From: Tardiphaga sp. 709
Lineage (GTDB): Bacteria > Pseudomonadota > Alphaproteobacteria > Rhizobiales > Xanthobacteraceae
NCBI RefSeq assembly: GCF_032401055.1
Contig: NZ_CP135529.1
Coordinates: forward strand, 4,524,501-4,588,500
Reading direction: 5' to 3'
DNA: 64,000 nucleotides
Position numbers and translations under genes: made by a program. Numbering within the stretch: the first letter of the stretch is position 1; each line of letters begins with the position of its first letter. The notes below the pieces were generated by a model, which did no database searches, was not told the DNA's origin, and saw only the letters and a list, made by a program, of their open reading frames with translations. This document shows positions 34,286 through 45,728 of this stretch, one piece after another.

Positions 34286-34444
34286 ATGGTCATCACGGCA
34301 GCTCACATCCAGCCGATTGTCGCGCTTATCGCTGGCGTTCTGATTCTGATCATGCCGCGGTTTCTGAATCTCGTAGTGGCGATCTATCTGATCTTCATCG
34401 GACTGGCCGGGCTTGGCGTCTTCAAGCTGCTCAAAATCGGCTAA
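34286..34444 (+). CDS. DUF3096 small membrane protein
   Basis: 52 residues (MVITAAHIQPIVALIAGVLI...), with GGAG ten bases before the ATG. Two hydrophobic helices (about 10-23 and 27-45) are joined by a PRFLN turn, the DUF3096 pattern. The function of this family is unknown. It is an independent small gene between the broken DUF1236 gene and ppdK. Confidence 0.75.
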   Translation: MVITAAHIQPIVALIAGVLILIMPRFLNLVVAIYLIFIGLAGLGVFKLLKIG

Positions 34445-34562
34445 ATTCTGACACGGCCGTTACCTACAGCGGTACCTCCGGGCTGCTTGCGCCACGTCCC
34501 TGAAACGTGGTGTAACGCGGCACATTTCCCTGTCGTTTCCTCTCGCGGATTGATTGAGAACC

Positions 34563-37535
<2,973 letters not shown>

Positions 37536-37565
37536 GTGCTTCGGTTCCACGATCAACGATTTTGC

Positions 37566-37597
37566 AAAATGGCCGGGGATTTCCCCGGCCATTTTTA
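37566..37597 (+). terminator. Intrinsic terminator of ppdK
   Basis: AAATGGCCGGGGA/TCCCCGGCCATTT hairpin followed by TTTATT, 31 bases after the ppdK stop. The remaining ~290 bases to 37891 carry no recognisable feature. Confidence 0.9.
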
Positions 37598-37891
37598 TTG
37601 CGTGCCTCATGCCGTGTTTGTTCGTGCGTCGGAATGGAACTCGCAAACATTTTCACGCGCGCGCAAATTTCTCTTCATCATCTTTGTCAACGCGATGTTT
37701 ACTACTTTTGTGGAGCCGCGGTTTACCAAGGCTTTCGAATGATTTTGCGCTGCGCTCGTACAGCTTGCGTGTGACGTGGTTGCATCGCCGATTAACTCCG
37801 CGGCAACTTTGATTCCGTACTAACGAAATAGATCGAAATGTACGGATGTGCAGATTAGTGCCGTGCAGGGCGATGCTGGTGTAAGCGTTGC

Positions 37892-39325
37892 GTGAGCGTA
37901 TCGATGTTAGTACTGCGTAACCGGCCGAAGGGCGCGCGTGGCGCGTTCTTCGGCTTCGGTCTCTGCGTTTTCGCATTGGCCCCGACAGAGTCTGGCTATC
38001 AGGACATCGCCTCGCTGCTGGCTCGCCAGCCGGGCGTGACCGAACGCTGGCAGAAGCGCGTGTTCGCGCCCGCCGTCTCCTCCATCCAGGTTGCGACATT
38101 CTCGTTCGGTCGCCCGATGGGCACGGGCTCGCGCAATCCGACCTTGCAACTCGCCAGCCTCGACAATTCCGGCAGCGACATTACCGGTGCACTGACGCGT
38201 AATCCGCTGGCGCAACCGCCGCGCCGCTATGAGGCCTCCGATTTCCCCAAGGTGGATCGCTCGCTGAAGGGCGATCGCCTGGCCACCCGCGCGCCGGAGA
38301 CCGTGGCGCCGGATGAGCCGGCAAAGCAGGATTCATTCGACGACAACAGATCGGTGATGGGCGCGAAGACCGTCGATGCACTGCCGGCCGTGCAGCATGC
38401 CCCGCTCGATCCCGAACTCGATGAAGCGCTGCGTGCCCCGCCGCTCGCTCAATACGACGCATCGCAGTCCGTGCAGCCCACCGAGGACGCCAAGACCGAT
38501 GCAGCGGTGATCCCCGTCGAGCCGGCGCCGGCCAAGGACGGCTTCTCTGTGAAGACCGCGAGCTTGTTTTTCGGTAGCTCGTCGCTTGGGGCATCGGTCG
38601 AGACCATGGAACGCTGGCAGCCCGGCGAAGAGCCGACCATCGTAATGCCAGGCACAGCCGTGCCAGGCATCGCCATGCCGGGCTCAAGCCTCGACCCGGA
38701 CATGAAGGCTACGGCGGTGGTACCGAATGCGGCGATCAACCCGACCGACGGCGGCGAAAGCGTTGCCGGCAAAGGCGAGGTCAACAGCGCCAATCAGCGT
38801 GCGAAGACGCCGGCCGAACGTATGGGTCTCACCGAGCAGACCCGCGGCAAGCAGGAAAAGTGTCTGACGGAAGCCATCTACTTCGAGGCGCGCGGCGAGG
38901 CGGTGCGCGGCCAGATGGCGGTGGCGCAGGTGGTGATGAACCGCGTGTTCTCCGGCTTCTATCCGACAACCGTCTGCGGCGTCGTCTATCAGAACAAGCA
39001 TCGCCGCCTGGCCTGCCAGTTCACCTTCGCCTGCGACGGCATTCCGGATGTCGTGAAAGAGCCGGATATGTGGGAACGTGCCCGCAAGATCGCGAAGGCG
39101 ACGCTGGACGGCCGGATCTGGCTGCCGGAAGTCGCGAAGTCCACACATTACCATGCCTATTGGGTGCACCCGTCCTGGGTCCGCGAGATGAAGAAGATGT
39201 ACAAGACCGGCGTGCATTCCTTCTATCGTCCGCGCAATTGGGGCGACGGCAGCGATGCGCCAAGCTGGGGCACGGCGGCGCAGACGGCAGAAATCTCCGC
39301 CAAGCTCTCCGAAATCAAGCCGTAA
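37892..39325 (+). CDS. SleB-like cell-wall hydrolase
   Basis: 477 residues from a GTG; an ATG at 37904 is an equally possible start. A hydrophobic N-terminal segment (GAFFGFGLCVFALAPT) suggests export or anchoring. A long low-complexity linker rich in P, A and D (about 95-320) leads to the C-terminal SleB/CwlJ-type domain (EKCLTEAIYFEARGEAVRGQMAVAQVVMNR, with CGVVYQN and CQFTFACDG). This domain cleaves peptidoglycan as a lytic transglycosylase or amidase. In non-sporulating alphaproteobacteria it serves cell-wall remodelling. Confidence 0.9.
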   Translation: MSVSMLVLRNRPKGARGAFFGFGLCVFALAPTESGYQDIASLLARQPGVTERWQKRVFAPAVSSIQVATFSFGRPMGTGSRNPTLQLASLDNSGSDITGALTRNPLAQPPRRYEASDFPKVDRSLKGDRLATRAPETVAPDEPAKQDSFDDNRSVMGAKTVDALPAVQHAPLDPELDEALRAPPLAQYDASQSVQPTEDAKTDAAVIPVEPAPAKDGFSVKTASLFFGSSSLGASVETMERWQPGEEPTIVMPGTAVPGIAMPGSSLDPDMKATAVVPNAAINPTDGGESVAGKGEVNSANQRAKTPAERMGLTEQTRGKQEKCLTEAIYFEARGEAVRGQMAVAQVVMNRVFSGFYPTTVCGVVYQNKHRRLACQFTFACDGIPDVVKEPDMWERARKIAKATLDGRIWLPEVAKSTHYHAYWVHPSWVREMKKMYKTGVHSFYRPRNWGDGSDAPSWGTAAQTAEISAKLSEIKP

Positions 39326-39591
39326 CGGCCACGACTTTACCTCCGAGCCTGCCAAGAGCGATGCCATGCCCGGCATCGCTCTTTCCATTTTGGATTCCGC
39401 AAAATGTCATCCCGGCCCTGGGCTGTGATGACGTCTGCGTGGCCCTGCATCCCAGCAATGCATTCCCCGAAATCCCCATCATCGCCATTGGGATTTCCAT
39501 GCGAATGCATTAATCTCTCGTCCAATCCGGACCGGGCCTGCGCTCTTGGGCCGGCTGAATTTTCAATCCGAATTCGATCCGGGGAAACGAC

Positions 39592-40845
39592 ATGGCGGCA
39601 ATCGACGGCGCGACGCGCCCGGCATCTGGTTTTGGCTGGCGTACGCCGCTGGTGATCATCATCTGCGGATCGCTGATCGGCATGCTCACCTTCGGGCCGC
39701 GCTCGAGCGTTGGTTTCTTCATGCAGCCCTTTAGCCAGGAGTTCGGCTGGGGCCGTGACGTTTTCGCGCTCGCCTTCGCCGTGCAAAACCTGCTCTGGGG
39801 CATCGGCCAGCCTTTCGCCGGCGCCGTCGCCGACAAGTTCGGCAGCGTACGCGTGATCTGCCTCGGCGCCTTCCTCTATGCAGCTGGTTTGCTGATGATG
39901 CGCTATTCCTCGACACCGCTCGAGCTGAATATCAGCGCTGGACTGCTGGTCGGTTTTGGCCTGTCCGGTTGCTCGTTCAATCTCGTTCTGTCCGCCTTCG
40001 GCAAGCTGATGCCGCCGGAATGGCGCGGTATCGCGCTCGGCGCCGGCACCGCCGCGGGCTCGTTCGGCCAGTTCATTTTCGCGCCTTTCACGGTGGCGAT
40101 GATCGACAACACCGGCTGGCAGGCGACGCTCACCGTATTCGCGGTGCTGATGTTGCTGGTGATCCCGTTGTCGCTCGCCTTGGCGACTCCGACCGCGAGT
40201 GCCGCGCCCGCCGACGCGCCGGTGGCGCAGAAGCAGTCGTTCAAGAGCGCACTCACGGAAGCCTTTGGCCATCGCTCCTATGTGCTGCTGGTGCTGGGCT
40301 TCTTCACCTGTGGCTTCCAGCTCGCTTTCATCACCATGCATCTGCCGGCCTATCTGGTCGATCGCGGCTTGCCGGCTGCCGTGGGCGGCTGGGTGATCGC
40401 CATCATCGGCCTGTTCAACATCATCGGCTCGCTGACGGTCGGCTATGTGCAGGGCAAGCTGCCGAAGCGCTACATTCTCTCTTTCATCTATTTCACGCGT
40501 GCGCTGGCCACGGTGGCCTTCATCATGCTGCCTCTGACGACGACCTCGGCGCTCGTCTTCGGCGCCATCAGCGGACTTGCCTGGCTCTCTACCGTGCCGC
40601 CGACATCAAGCCTGGTGTCGCTGATGTTCGGCACCCGCTGGCTGGCAACGCTTTATGGCTTTGCCTTCTTCAGCCATCAGGTCGGCGGCTTCCTCGGCGC
40701 CTGGCTGGGCGGCGTGGTGTTCGACAAGTTCGGCTCCTACACGCCGGTGTGGTGGCTGTCGGTGCTGTTCGGCGTGTTGTCGGCGCTGATCAACCTGCCG
40801 ATCGTGGAAGAGCCGGTGAAGCGTCCGATTGCACAGCCGGCGTGA
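39592..40845 (+). CDS. MFS transporter
   Basis: 417 residues with twelve predicted spans. The segment GMLTFGPRSSVGFFMQPFSQEFGWGRDVFALAFAVQNLLWGIGQPFAGAVADKFG is typical of the monocarboxylate/oxalate-formate-like MFS group. The substrate cannot be told from sequence. The gene is flanked by a terminator and then the FMN riboswitch, so it is not part of the ribH unit. Confidence 0.88.
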   Translation: MAAIDGATRPASGFGWRTPLVIIICGSLIGMLTFGPRSSVGFFMQPFSQEFGWGRDVFALAFAVQNLLWGIGQPFAGAVADKFGSVRVICLGAFLYAAGLLMMRYSSTPLELNISAGLLVGFGLSGCSFNLVLSAFGKLMPPEWRGIALGAGTAAGSFGQFIFAPFTVAMIDNTGWQATLTVFAVLMLLVIPLSLALATPTASAAPADAPVAQKQSFKSALTEAFGHRSYVLLVLGFFTCGFQLAFITMHLPAYLVDRGLPAAVGGWVIAIIGLFNIIGSLTVGYVQGKLPKRYILSFIYFTRALATVAFIMLPLTTTSALVFGAISGLAWLSTVPPTSSLVSLMFGTRWLATLYGFAFFSHQVGGFLGAWLGGVVFDKFGSYTPVWWLSVLFGVLSALINLPIVEEPVKRPIAQPA

Positions 40846-40897
40846 TCCGTATTCCACGGCGTTGACTCGCTGGCCTCCAGCGATGAAAATTGACATC

Positions 40898-40925
40898 GGC
40901 CGCCCTGATCGGGGCGGCCTTCGTT
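40898..40925 (+). terminator. Intrinsic terminator after MFS gene
   Basis: GGCCGCCC-N6-GGGCGGCC stem followed by TTCGTTCT, immediately before the riboswitch; it separates the MFS transcript from the ribH leader. Confidence 0.7.
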
Positions 40926-41067
40926 CTCAGGGCGGGGTGAAAATCCCCACCGGCGGTAATCGGGCGCAAGCCCGGGAGCCCGCGAGCGCCTGACGGGTTA
41001 CACCGTCAGGGTCAGCAGATCCGGTGCGATGCCGGAGCCGACGGTCATAGTCCGGATGAAAGAGAAC
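40926..41067 (+). promoter_or_regulatory. FMN riboswitch (RFN element)
   Basis: The conserved RFN blocks are all present: AGGGCGGGGTGAAAATCC with CACCGGCGGTAA, AGCCCGCGAGCG, the GGTCAGCAGATCCGGTG core, GATGCCGGAGCCGACGGTC, and the closing ATAGTCCGGATGAAAGAGA. It lies 84 bases before ribH and so represses lumazine synthase when FMN is plentiful, by termination or by hiding the ribosome binding site. Confidence 0.96.
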
Positions 41068-41124
41068 GGGTATGCGCAGGGACTCCGCCTCGGCGGATGC
41101 TCGGCGTGTGACCGTACGTCCTGA

Positions 41125-41661
<537 letters not shown>

Positions 41662-41683
41662 TCGCCACCATCGCCGCGTTATG

Positions 41684-41730
41684 CCGCTACGGCCGGGCAG
41701 GGCTGCAAAGCTCTGCAGTGGCCGTAGCGG
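41684..41730. repeat. Inverted repeat between ribH and acuI-like gene
   Basis: CCGCTACGGCC and GGCCGTAGCGG are perfectly complementary around a 25-base loop that itself contains CTGCA/TGCAG. Probably a terminator-like hairpin for ribH, although it lacks a T-run. Confidence 0.5.
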
Positions 41731-41797
41731 GTGGCGTTTCCCGCCACGGCACGGCATAATTAGGCAGCAGAAATCACAAGCAAAATTCGGGAGACGC

Positions 41798-42787
41798 GTG
41801 TTGGGAACGTTCAAGGCTGTCCGCATCGACAAGGCTGACAAAGGCACCACGGTTGCATTGACGCAGTTCGACGAAACCGAACTCATGGACGGCGATGTCA
41901 CCGTGCGGGTCGAGTGGTCGACGGTGAATTACAAGGACGGCCTCGCCGTCACCGGCAAGGCACCGGTGGTGCGCCGCTTCCCGATGATTGCCGGCATCGA
42001 TTTCGCCGGCACGGTGGAAGCCTCATCCAATCCGAGCTGGAAGCCCGGCGACAAGGTGATCGGCAATGGCTGGGGCATGGGCGAAACCCATCTCGGCGCC
42101 TATGCCGAAAAGACCCGCGTGAAGGGCGACTGGCTGGTGCGGCTGCCGGACGGCATGACCACCCGCGACGCCATGGCGGTCGGCACCGCCGGCTACACGG
42201 CAATGCTGAGCGTGCTGGCGCTGGAGAAGCACGGGCTGAAGCCGGCCGATGGGCCGATCGTCGTGACGGGTGCGGCCGGCGGCGTTGGTTCGGTGGCGAT
42301 CGCCGTGCTGTCGAAGCTCGGTTACCAGGTCATCGCCTCGACCGGCCGGACCTCGGAGGAGGGCTATCTCAAGGGCCTCGGCGCCAGCGAGATCATCGAC
42401 CGCAACGAGCTGTCCGGGCCGGCCAAGCCACTGGCCAAGGAACGCTGGGCCGGCGGCATCGACAGCGTCGGTTCGACCACCCTGGCGAATCTCCTGTCCA
42501 TGACCAAGTATCGCGGCGCTATCGCCGCCTGCGGTCTCGCGGCCGGCATGGACCTGCCATCTTCGGTTGCGCCGTTCATTTTACGCGGCGTGTGTCTTCT
42601 CGGTATCGATTCTGTCATGTGTCCGATCGAGCTGCGAAAGGCTGCCTGGGCACGCCTGGCCACTGACCTGGACACCGCTAAGCTCGCTGAAATCACTCAG
42701 GAAATCACGCTGGACCAGGTGATCGACGCCGGCGCCAAGGTTCTGGCCGGGCAGGTCCGCGGGCGAATCGTGGTAAAGATCGGCTAA
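41798..42787 (+). CDS. MDR-family acrylyl-CoA reductase-like oxidoreductase (AcuI/YhdH type)
   Basis: 329 residues from the GTG at 41798, with GGGAG four bases upstream; the next codon TTG is an alternative. [41 protein letters not shown] and [19 protein letters not shown] are typical of YhdH/AcuI proteins, which reduce acryloyl-CoA with NADPH. The nucleotide loop is [21 protein letters not shown]. An adjacent dddL/dddP or acuH gene is absent, so a general enoyl-reductase or detoxifying role is possible. Confidence 0.9.
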   Translation: MLGTFKAVRIDKADKGTTVALTQFDETELMDGDVTVRVEWSTVNYKDGLAVTGKAPVVRRFPMIAGIDFAGTVEASSNPSWKPGDKVIGNGWGMGETHLGAYAEKTRVKGDWLVRLPDGMTTRDAMAVGTAGYTAMLSVLALEKHGLKPADGPIVVTGAAGGVGSVAIAVLSKLGYQVIASTGRTSEEGYLKGLGASEIIDRNELSGPAKPLAKERWAGGIDSVGSTTLANLLSMTKYRGAIAACGLAAGMDLPSSVAPFILRGVCLLGIDSVMCPIELRKAAWARLATDLDTAKLAEITQEITLDQVIDAGAKVLAGQVRGRIVVKIG

Positions 42788-42801
42788 CGACGTTCAGACT
42801 T

Positions 42802-42838
42802 TACCAACCAACCTGCTCCATTGTTGCCACGGTTGGTA
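42802..42838. promoter_or_regulatory. Inverted repeat upstream of secreted protein gene
   Basis: TACCAACC at 42802-42809 and GGTTGGTA at 42831-42838 are exact complements, 60 bases before the next start. It could be an operator or the loop end of the preceding transcript; too little is seen to decide. Confidence 0.3.
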
Positions 42839-42898
42839 TGGTAAGCAGCGGGTAAAGACATCTGGCGGTCATCCGCGCTCGGTTGTTCGGAGTATCCT

Positions 42899-43531
42899 AT
42901 GGTTGCGCGTTATGTGTTGGGAGCGGTGCTTGCCGCAACGGTGGCGACCCCCGCGCTGGCTGGGTCGATGACGGCCGAAGAGGCCCGCAAGTTCGTCGCC
43001 GGCAAGGTCTTTGCCTTCACCTGTTTCGACGGCACACGCGGCGCAGGCCGCGTGTTCGACGATGGTGGCGCGGCGGGTGCGGTGCAGTTCTCGGGCTCGG
43101 GTCCGGCGCGCAATATGCGCCTGCCGGGCAATACGCTGCAGGTCCGCGGCGAGGCCATTTGCGCCTCGATCAAGGGCATCCCGTTCGAGCCGTGTTTCAA
43201 TCTCAACAAGAATGACGAGCGCAGCTTCCGTGGCTCGGTCTCCGGCATGGGCTTCGCCTATTGCGATTTCCGCCACCAGGGCGGCCGCGGCCAGATGCTG
43301 ATGGCCCGCTCGCTATCGGCCCCGCGCTCGCTGCGCGCGCCCTCAACCACCCGTTCGGCCGATGCTTCCGCCGGCGCCGACAACACGGTGACCCGCGTCT
43401 CGACCCCGCGCGTCGAGAGCAGCAAGATCGACGCCGTCGGATCGATCAAGTCCGAGCCGGCCAAGGAAGTTGCCAAGACGCCGGAGCCGGAAAAGACTGA
43501 AGCGCTCGAACTGCGCAAATCCACCAACTAA
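42899..43531 (+). CDS. Secreted hypothetical protein
   Basis: 210 residues. A signal peptide is clear (MVARYVLGAVLAATVATPALA). The mature N-terminal ~110 residues contain four cysteines (FTCFDGTRGAG, AICASIKG, EPCFNL, AYCDFR), probably forming two disulfides. The C-terminal ~80 residues are low complexity, rich in S, T, P, E and K. No family is recognised. It is convergent with the M48 protease gene, whose stop lies five bases away. Confidence 0.82.
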   Translation: MVARYVLGAVLAATVATPALAGSMTAEEARKFVAGKVFAFTCFDGTRGAGRVFDDGGAAGAVQFSGSGPARNMRLPGNTLQVRGEAICASIKGIPFEPCFNLNKNDERSFRGSVSGMGFAYCDFRHQGGRGQMLMARSLSAPRSLRAPSTTRSADASAGADNTVTRVSTPRVESSKIDAVGSIKSEPAKEVAKTPEPEKTEALELRKSTN

Positions 43532-43536
43532 GCAAG

Positions 43537-44700
43537 CTAGGCGTGGCGACCCCAAGGTCCTTTGAGCGGGCCCTGTAACGGCTCCTGTGCGCTGCCGGTA
43601 GGCGATTTGCCGTCGCTCCATGGGCCGGAGCGCGGCGGTAGCGGCGGTGTGTCGTCGGCCTCTTCGGGCGCGTCCGTATCGGACGGCAGTGCCATCCGGC
43701 CGGGATCGTGACCGCCGGCGAATTTCACCAATGCAGCCACCCGCGAATCCACTGACGGATGTGTCGCGAACAGGTCGGCAAAACCCTCGCGGGGATTGTC
43801 GATGCACATCTCCATCACGGCCGATGTCGCGCCGGGCAGTTCGCCGCGATTCTCGATCTTGCGGAGCGCCGAGATCATGGCGTCGGGATTCTTGGTCAGC
43901 TCCACCGAGCCCGCATCGGCCAGTAGTTCGCGCGAGCGCGACAGCGCGAAGCGCACCACCAGCGACAGCGCCCAGGCCAGCGCGATCAGCGCCACGGCAA
44001 TGATGATCACAATGACCGCGCCGCCGCCGGAGCCCTTGCTGTTGCTGTCAGACGAGGAAGACGATCGCGACGAACGGCTGCTGCCGAAGTTGAAGCCGGA
44101 ATTGATGAATATCCGGAAGAACAGTTCGGCGGCAAAGCCGACCACGCCGGCGATGATGACGGCGACCACCATCAACTGTACGTCGCCGTTGCGGATATGC
44201 GTCAGCTCGTGGCCGAGCACCGCTTCCATCTCGTCATCGGTGAGCGCGCGCAGGAGGCCCGTCGTGACCGTGACAGAATATTGCCTGGGGTTCAGTCCGG
44301 TGGCGAAGGCGTTCAGCGCATCAGAGTCCATCACCTTCAGCTTCGGCATCGGAATGCCGCGCGAGATGCACAGGTTCTCAAGGAGATTATAGAGTCGCGG
44401 CTGCTCCTGCCGCGTCACGCTTTCGCTGCCGGTGATGCTGTCGATCATCTTTTGATGACCGAAATAGGCGATAACGATCCACAACACTGCGCCGATAGTG
44501 GCGAAGGGAAGCGCGTTGATCAGGTCGCGTGTTGCAGCATTGATGTAATAGGCGACTGAGCCGTTGCTGTTGACCACCACCTCGCCGATCAGGGCGCCGG
44601 CGAACACCATGACGTAGATCAGCAGGAACAGCCCTGCGAGCAGCAGCATCGAACGCGTCTTGTTCGAGGCAATATGCGTATAGAGACCATAGGCGGTCAT
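43537..44700 (-). CDS. M48 family metalloprotease (HtpX-like)
   Basis: 387 residues. Hydrophobic spans lie at about 18-42 and 63-80, the zinc motif HELTH at 164-168 (VLGHELTHIRNGDVQL), two more spans at about 175-200 and 230-255, and a glutamate-bearing helix SRSRELLADAGSVELT. It degrades misfolded membrane proteins at the inner membrane. The C-terminal tail is long and proline-rich. It follows a lemA gene on the same strand across a repeat; lemA-M48 pairing is common and suggests joint action in envelope maintenance. Confidence 0.92.
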   Translation of the reverse strand: MTAYGLYTHIASNKTRSMLLLAGLFLLIYVMVFAGALIGEVVVNSNGSVAYYINAATRDLINALPFATIGAVLWIVIAYFGHQKMIDSITGSESVTRQEQPRLYNLLENLCISRGIPMPKLKVMDSDALNAFATGLNPRQYSVTVTTGLLRALTDDEMEAVLGHELTHIRNGDVQLMVVAVIIAGVVGFAAELFFRIFINSGFNFGSSRSSRSSSSSDSNSKGSGGGAVIVIIIAVALIALAWALSLVVRFALSRSRELLADAGSVELTKNPDAMISALRKIENRGELPGATSAVMEMCIDNPREGFADLFATHPSVDSRVAALVKFAGGHDPGRMALPSDTDAPEEADDTPPLPPRSGPWSDGKSPTGSAQEPLQGPLKGPWGRHA

Positions 44701-44727
44701 GATGCAGTCCTAGGATTCACTATCAGC

Positions 44728-44812
44728 CGTCATTGCGAGGAGCTCTTGCGACGAAGCAATCCAGTCTTCGCTTGTGGCTTTCTGGATTGCTTCGCTGCGC
44801 TCGCAATGACGG
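44728..44812. repeat. Intergenic palindromic repeat, copy 1
   Basis: Complementary ends (CGTCATTGCGAG... and ...CTCGCAATGACG) enclose GACGAAGCAATCCAG and its complement. A second copy with the same ends and inner arms is at 49430-49542. It separates htpX-like from lemA. Confidence 0.8.
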
Positions 44813-44840
44813 GGAGGGGCATGTGTTCTGGGTCTGAGGA

Positions 44841-45401
44841 TCAGAACTTGACCTGCGGCACGGCTTCGACCTCCTTGCGGGTCTCGCCGAGATCGAAGAA
44901 CTCCTTCGAATGGAAGCCGAAGGTACTGGCGAACAGAGCCGCGGGCATCTGCTGGATGCCGGTGTTGTATTCGGACACGGCATTGTTGAAGAACCGGCGC
45001 GAGGCGGCGATCTTGTTCTCGATATCCGAGAGTTCGCTCTGCAGCTGCTGGAAGTTCGCATTGGCCTTGAGGTCCGGATAGGCCTCGCTGAGTGCAATCA
45101 GCCGGCCGAGCGCGCCGGAGAGCTGGTTTTCCGCAGCGCCGACCTGTGCCGGGCCCTGTGCATTCATCGCCGAATTGCGCGCCTTGATGACGTCGTCCAG
45201 CGTGCCGCGCTCATGCGCCGCATAGCCCTTCACGGTCTCGATCAGGTTCGGGATCAGGTCGTGGCGCTGCTTGAGCTGCACGTCGATATCGGCAAAGGAC
45301 TGGTTGACCCGCTGGCTCAGCGCGACCAGCCGGTTGTAGGCAGCAAATACCAGGAAGACGAGGACAACGATGACGCCAAGAACGATCCAGCCGGTCGACA
45401 T
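44841..45401 (-). CDS. lemA: LemA family protein
   Basis: 186 residues from the ATG at 45401, which has a GGGGG seven bases upstream; the start at 45434 is longer than family members. An N-terminal membrane helix (GWIVLGVIVVLVFLVFAAYN) is followed by the LemA core (LSQRVNQSFADIDVQLKQRHDLIPNLIETVKGYAAHERGTLDDVIKARNSA). The N-terminus is expected outside and the helical bundle in the periplasm or cytoplasm. Its role is unsettled, but it lies with the M48 protease as in many bacteria. Confidence 0.92.
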   Translation of the reverse strand: MSTGWIVLGVIVVLVFLVFAAYNRLVALSQRVNQSFADIDVQLKQRHDLIPNLIETVKGYAAHERGTLDDVIKARNSAMNAQGPAQVGAAENQLSGALGRLIALSEAYPDLKANANFQQLQSELSDIENKIAASRRFFNNAVSEYNTGIQQMPAALFASTFGFHSKEFFDLGETRKEVEAVPQVKF

Positions 45402-45728
45402 GTAAGAACCCCCAAAAGAAACCATCAAACCCAAAGCCTAGCCGATCATGCGGCCACAGAGCAGGGGCCGCAGGCATGTCGCGGCACGGATTGGTCGCGG
45501 CTGGCGTGGAATACGTTCAAAGACGCTCCTCCATCGCGCCCTGTCATTTGTGCCCCTCTGCTACAACTCTGAAAGGAGATATTGGCGGTCTGCACCGTTG
45601 CGATGTTGCACCAGTCGATAGGAGACATCAGCAGATCGCCTGCGGGTTAGCGCCTGTGCGTTATTCGTCATCCAGCCGTCATCCCCAAAACCTAATGAAC
45701 CCCTAACTTTTGAGGCTGGGGACTTCTG
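45402..45728. other. Spacer between lemA and autotransporter
   Basis: About 327 bases between divergent genes. No coding frame, repeat or clear operator stands out; promoters for lemA and the autotransporter must lie here. Confidence 0.4.
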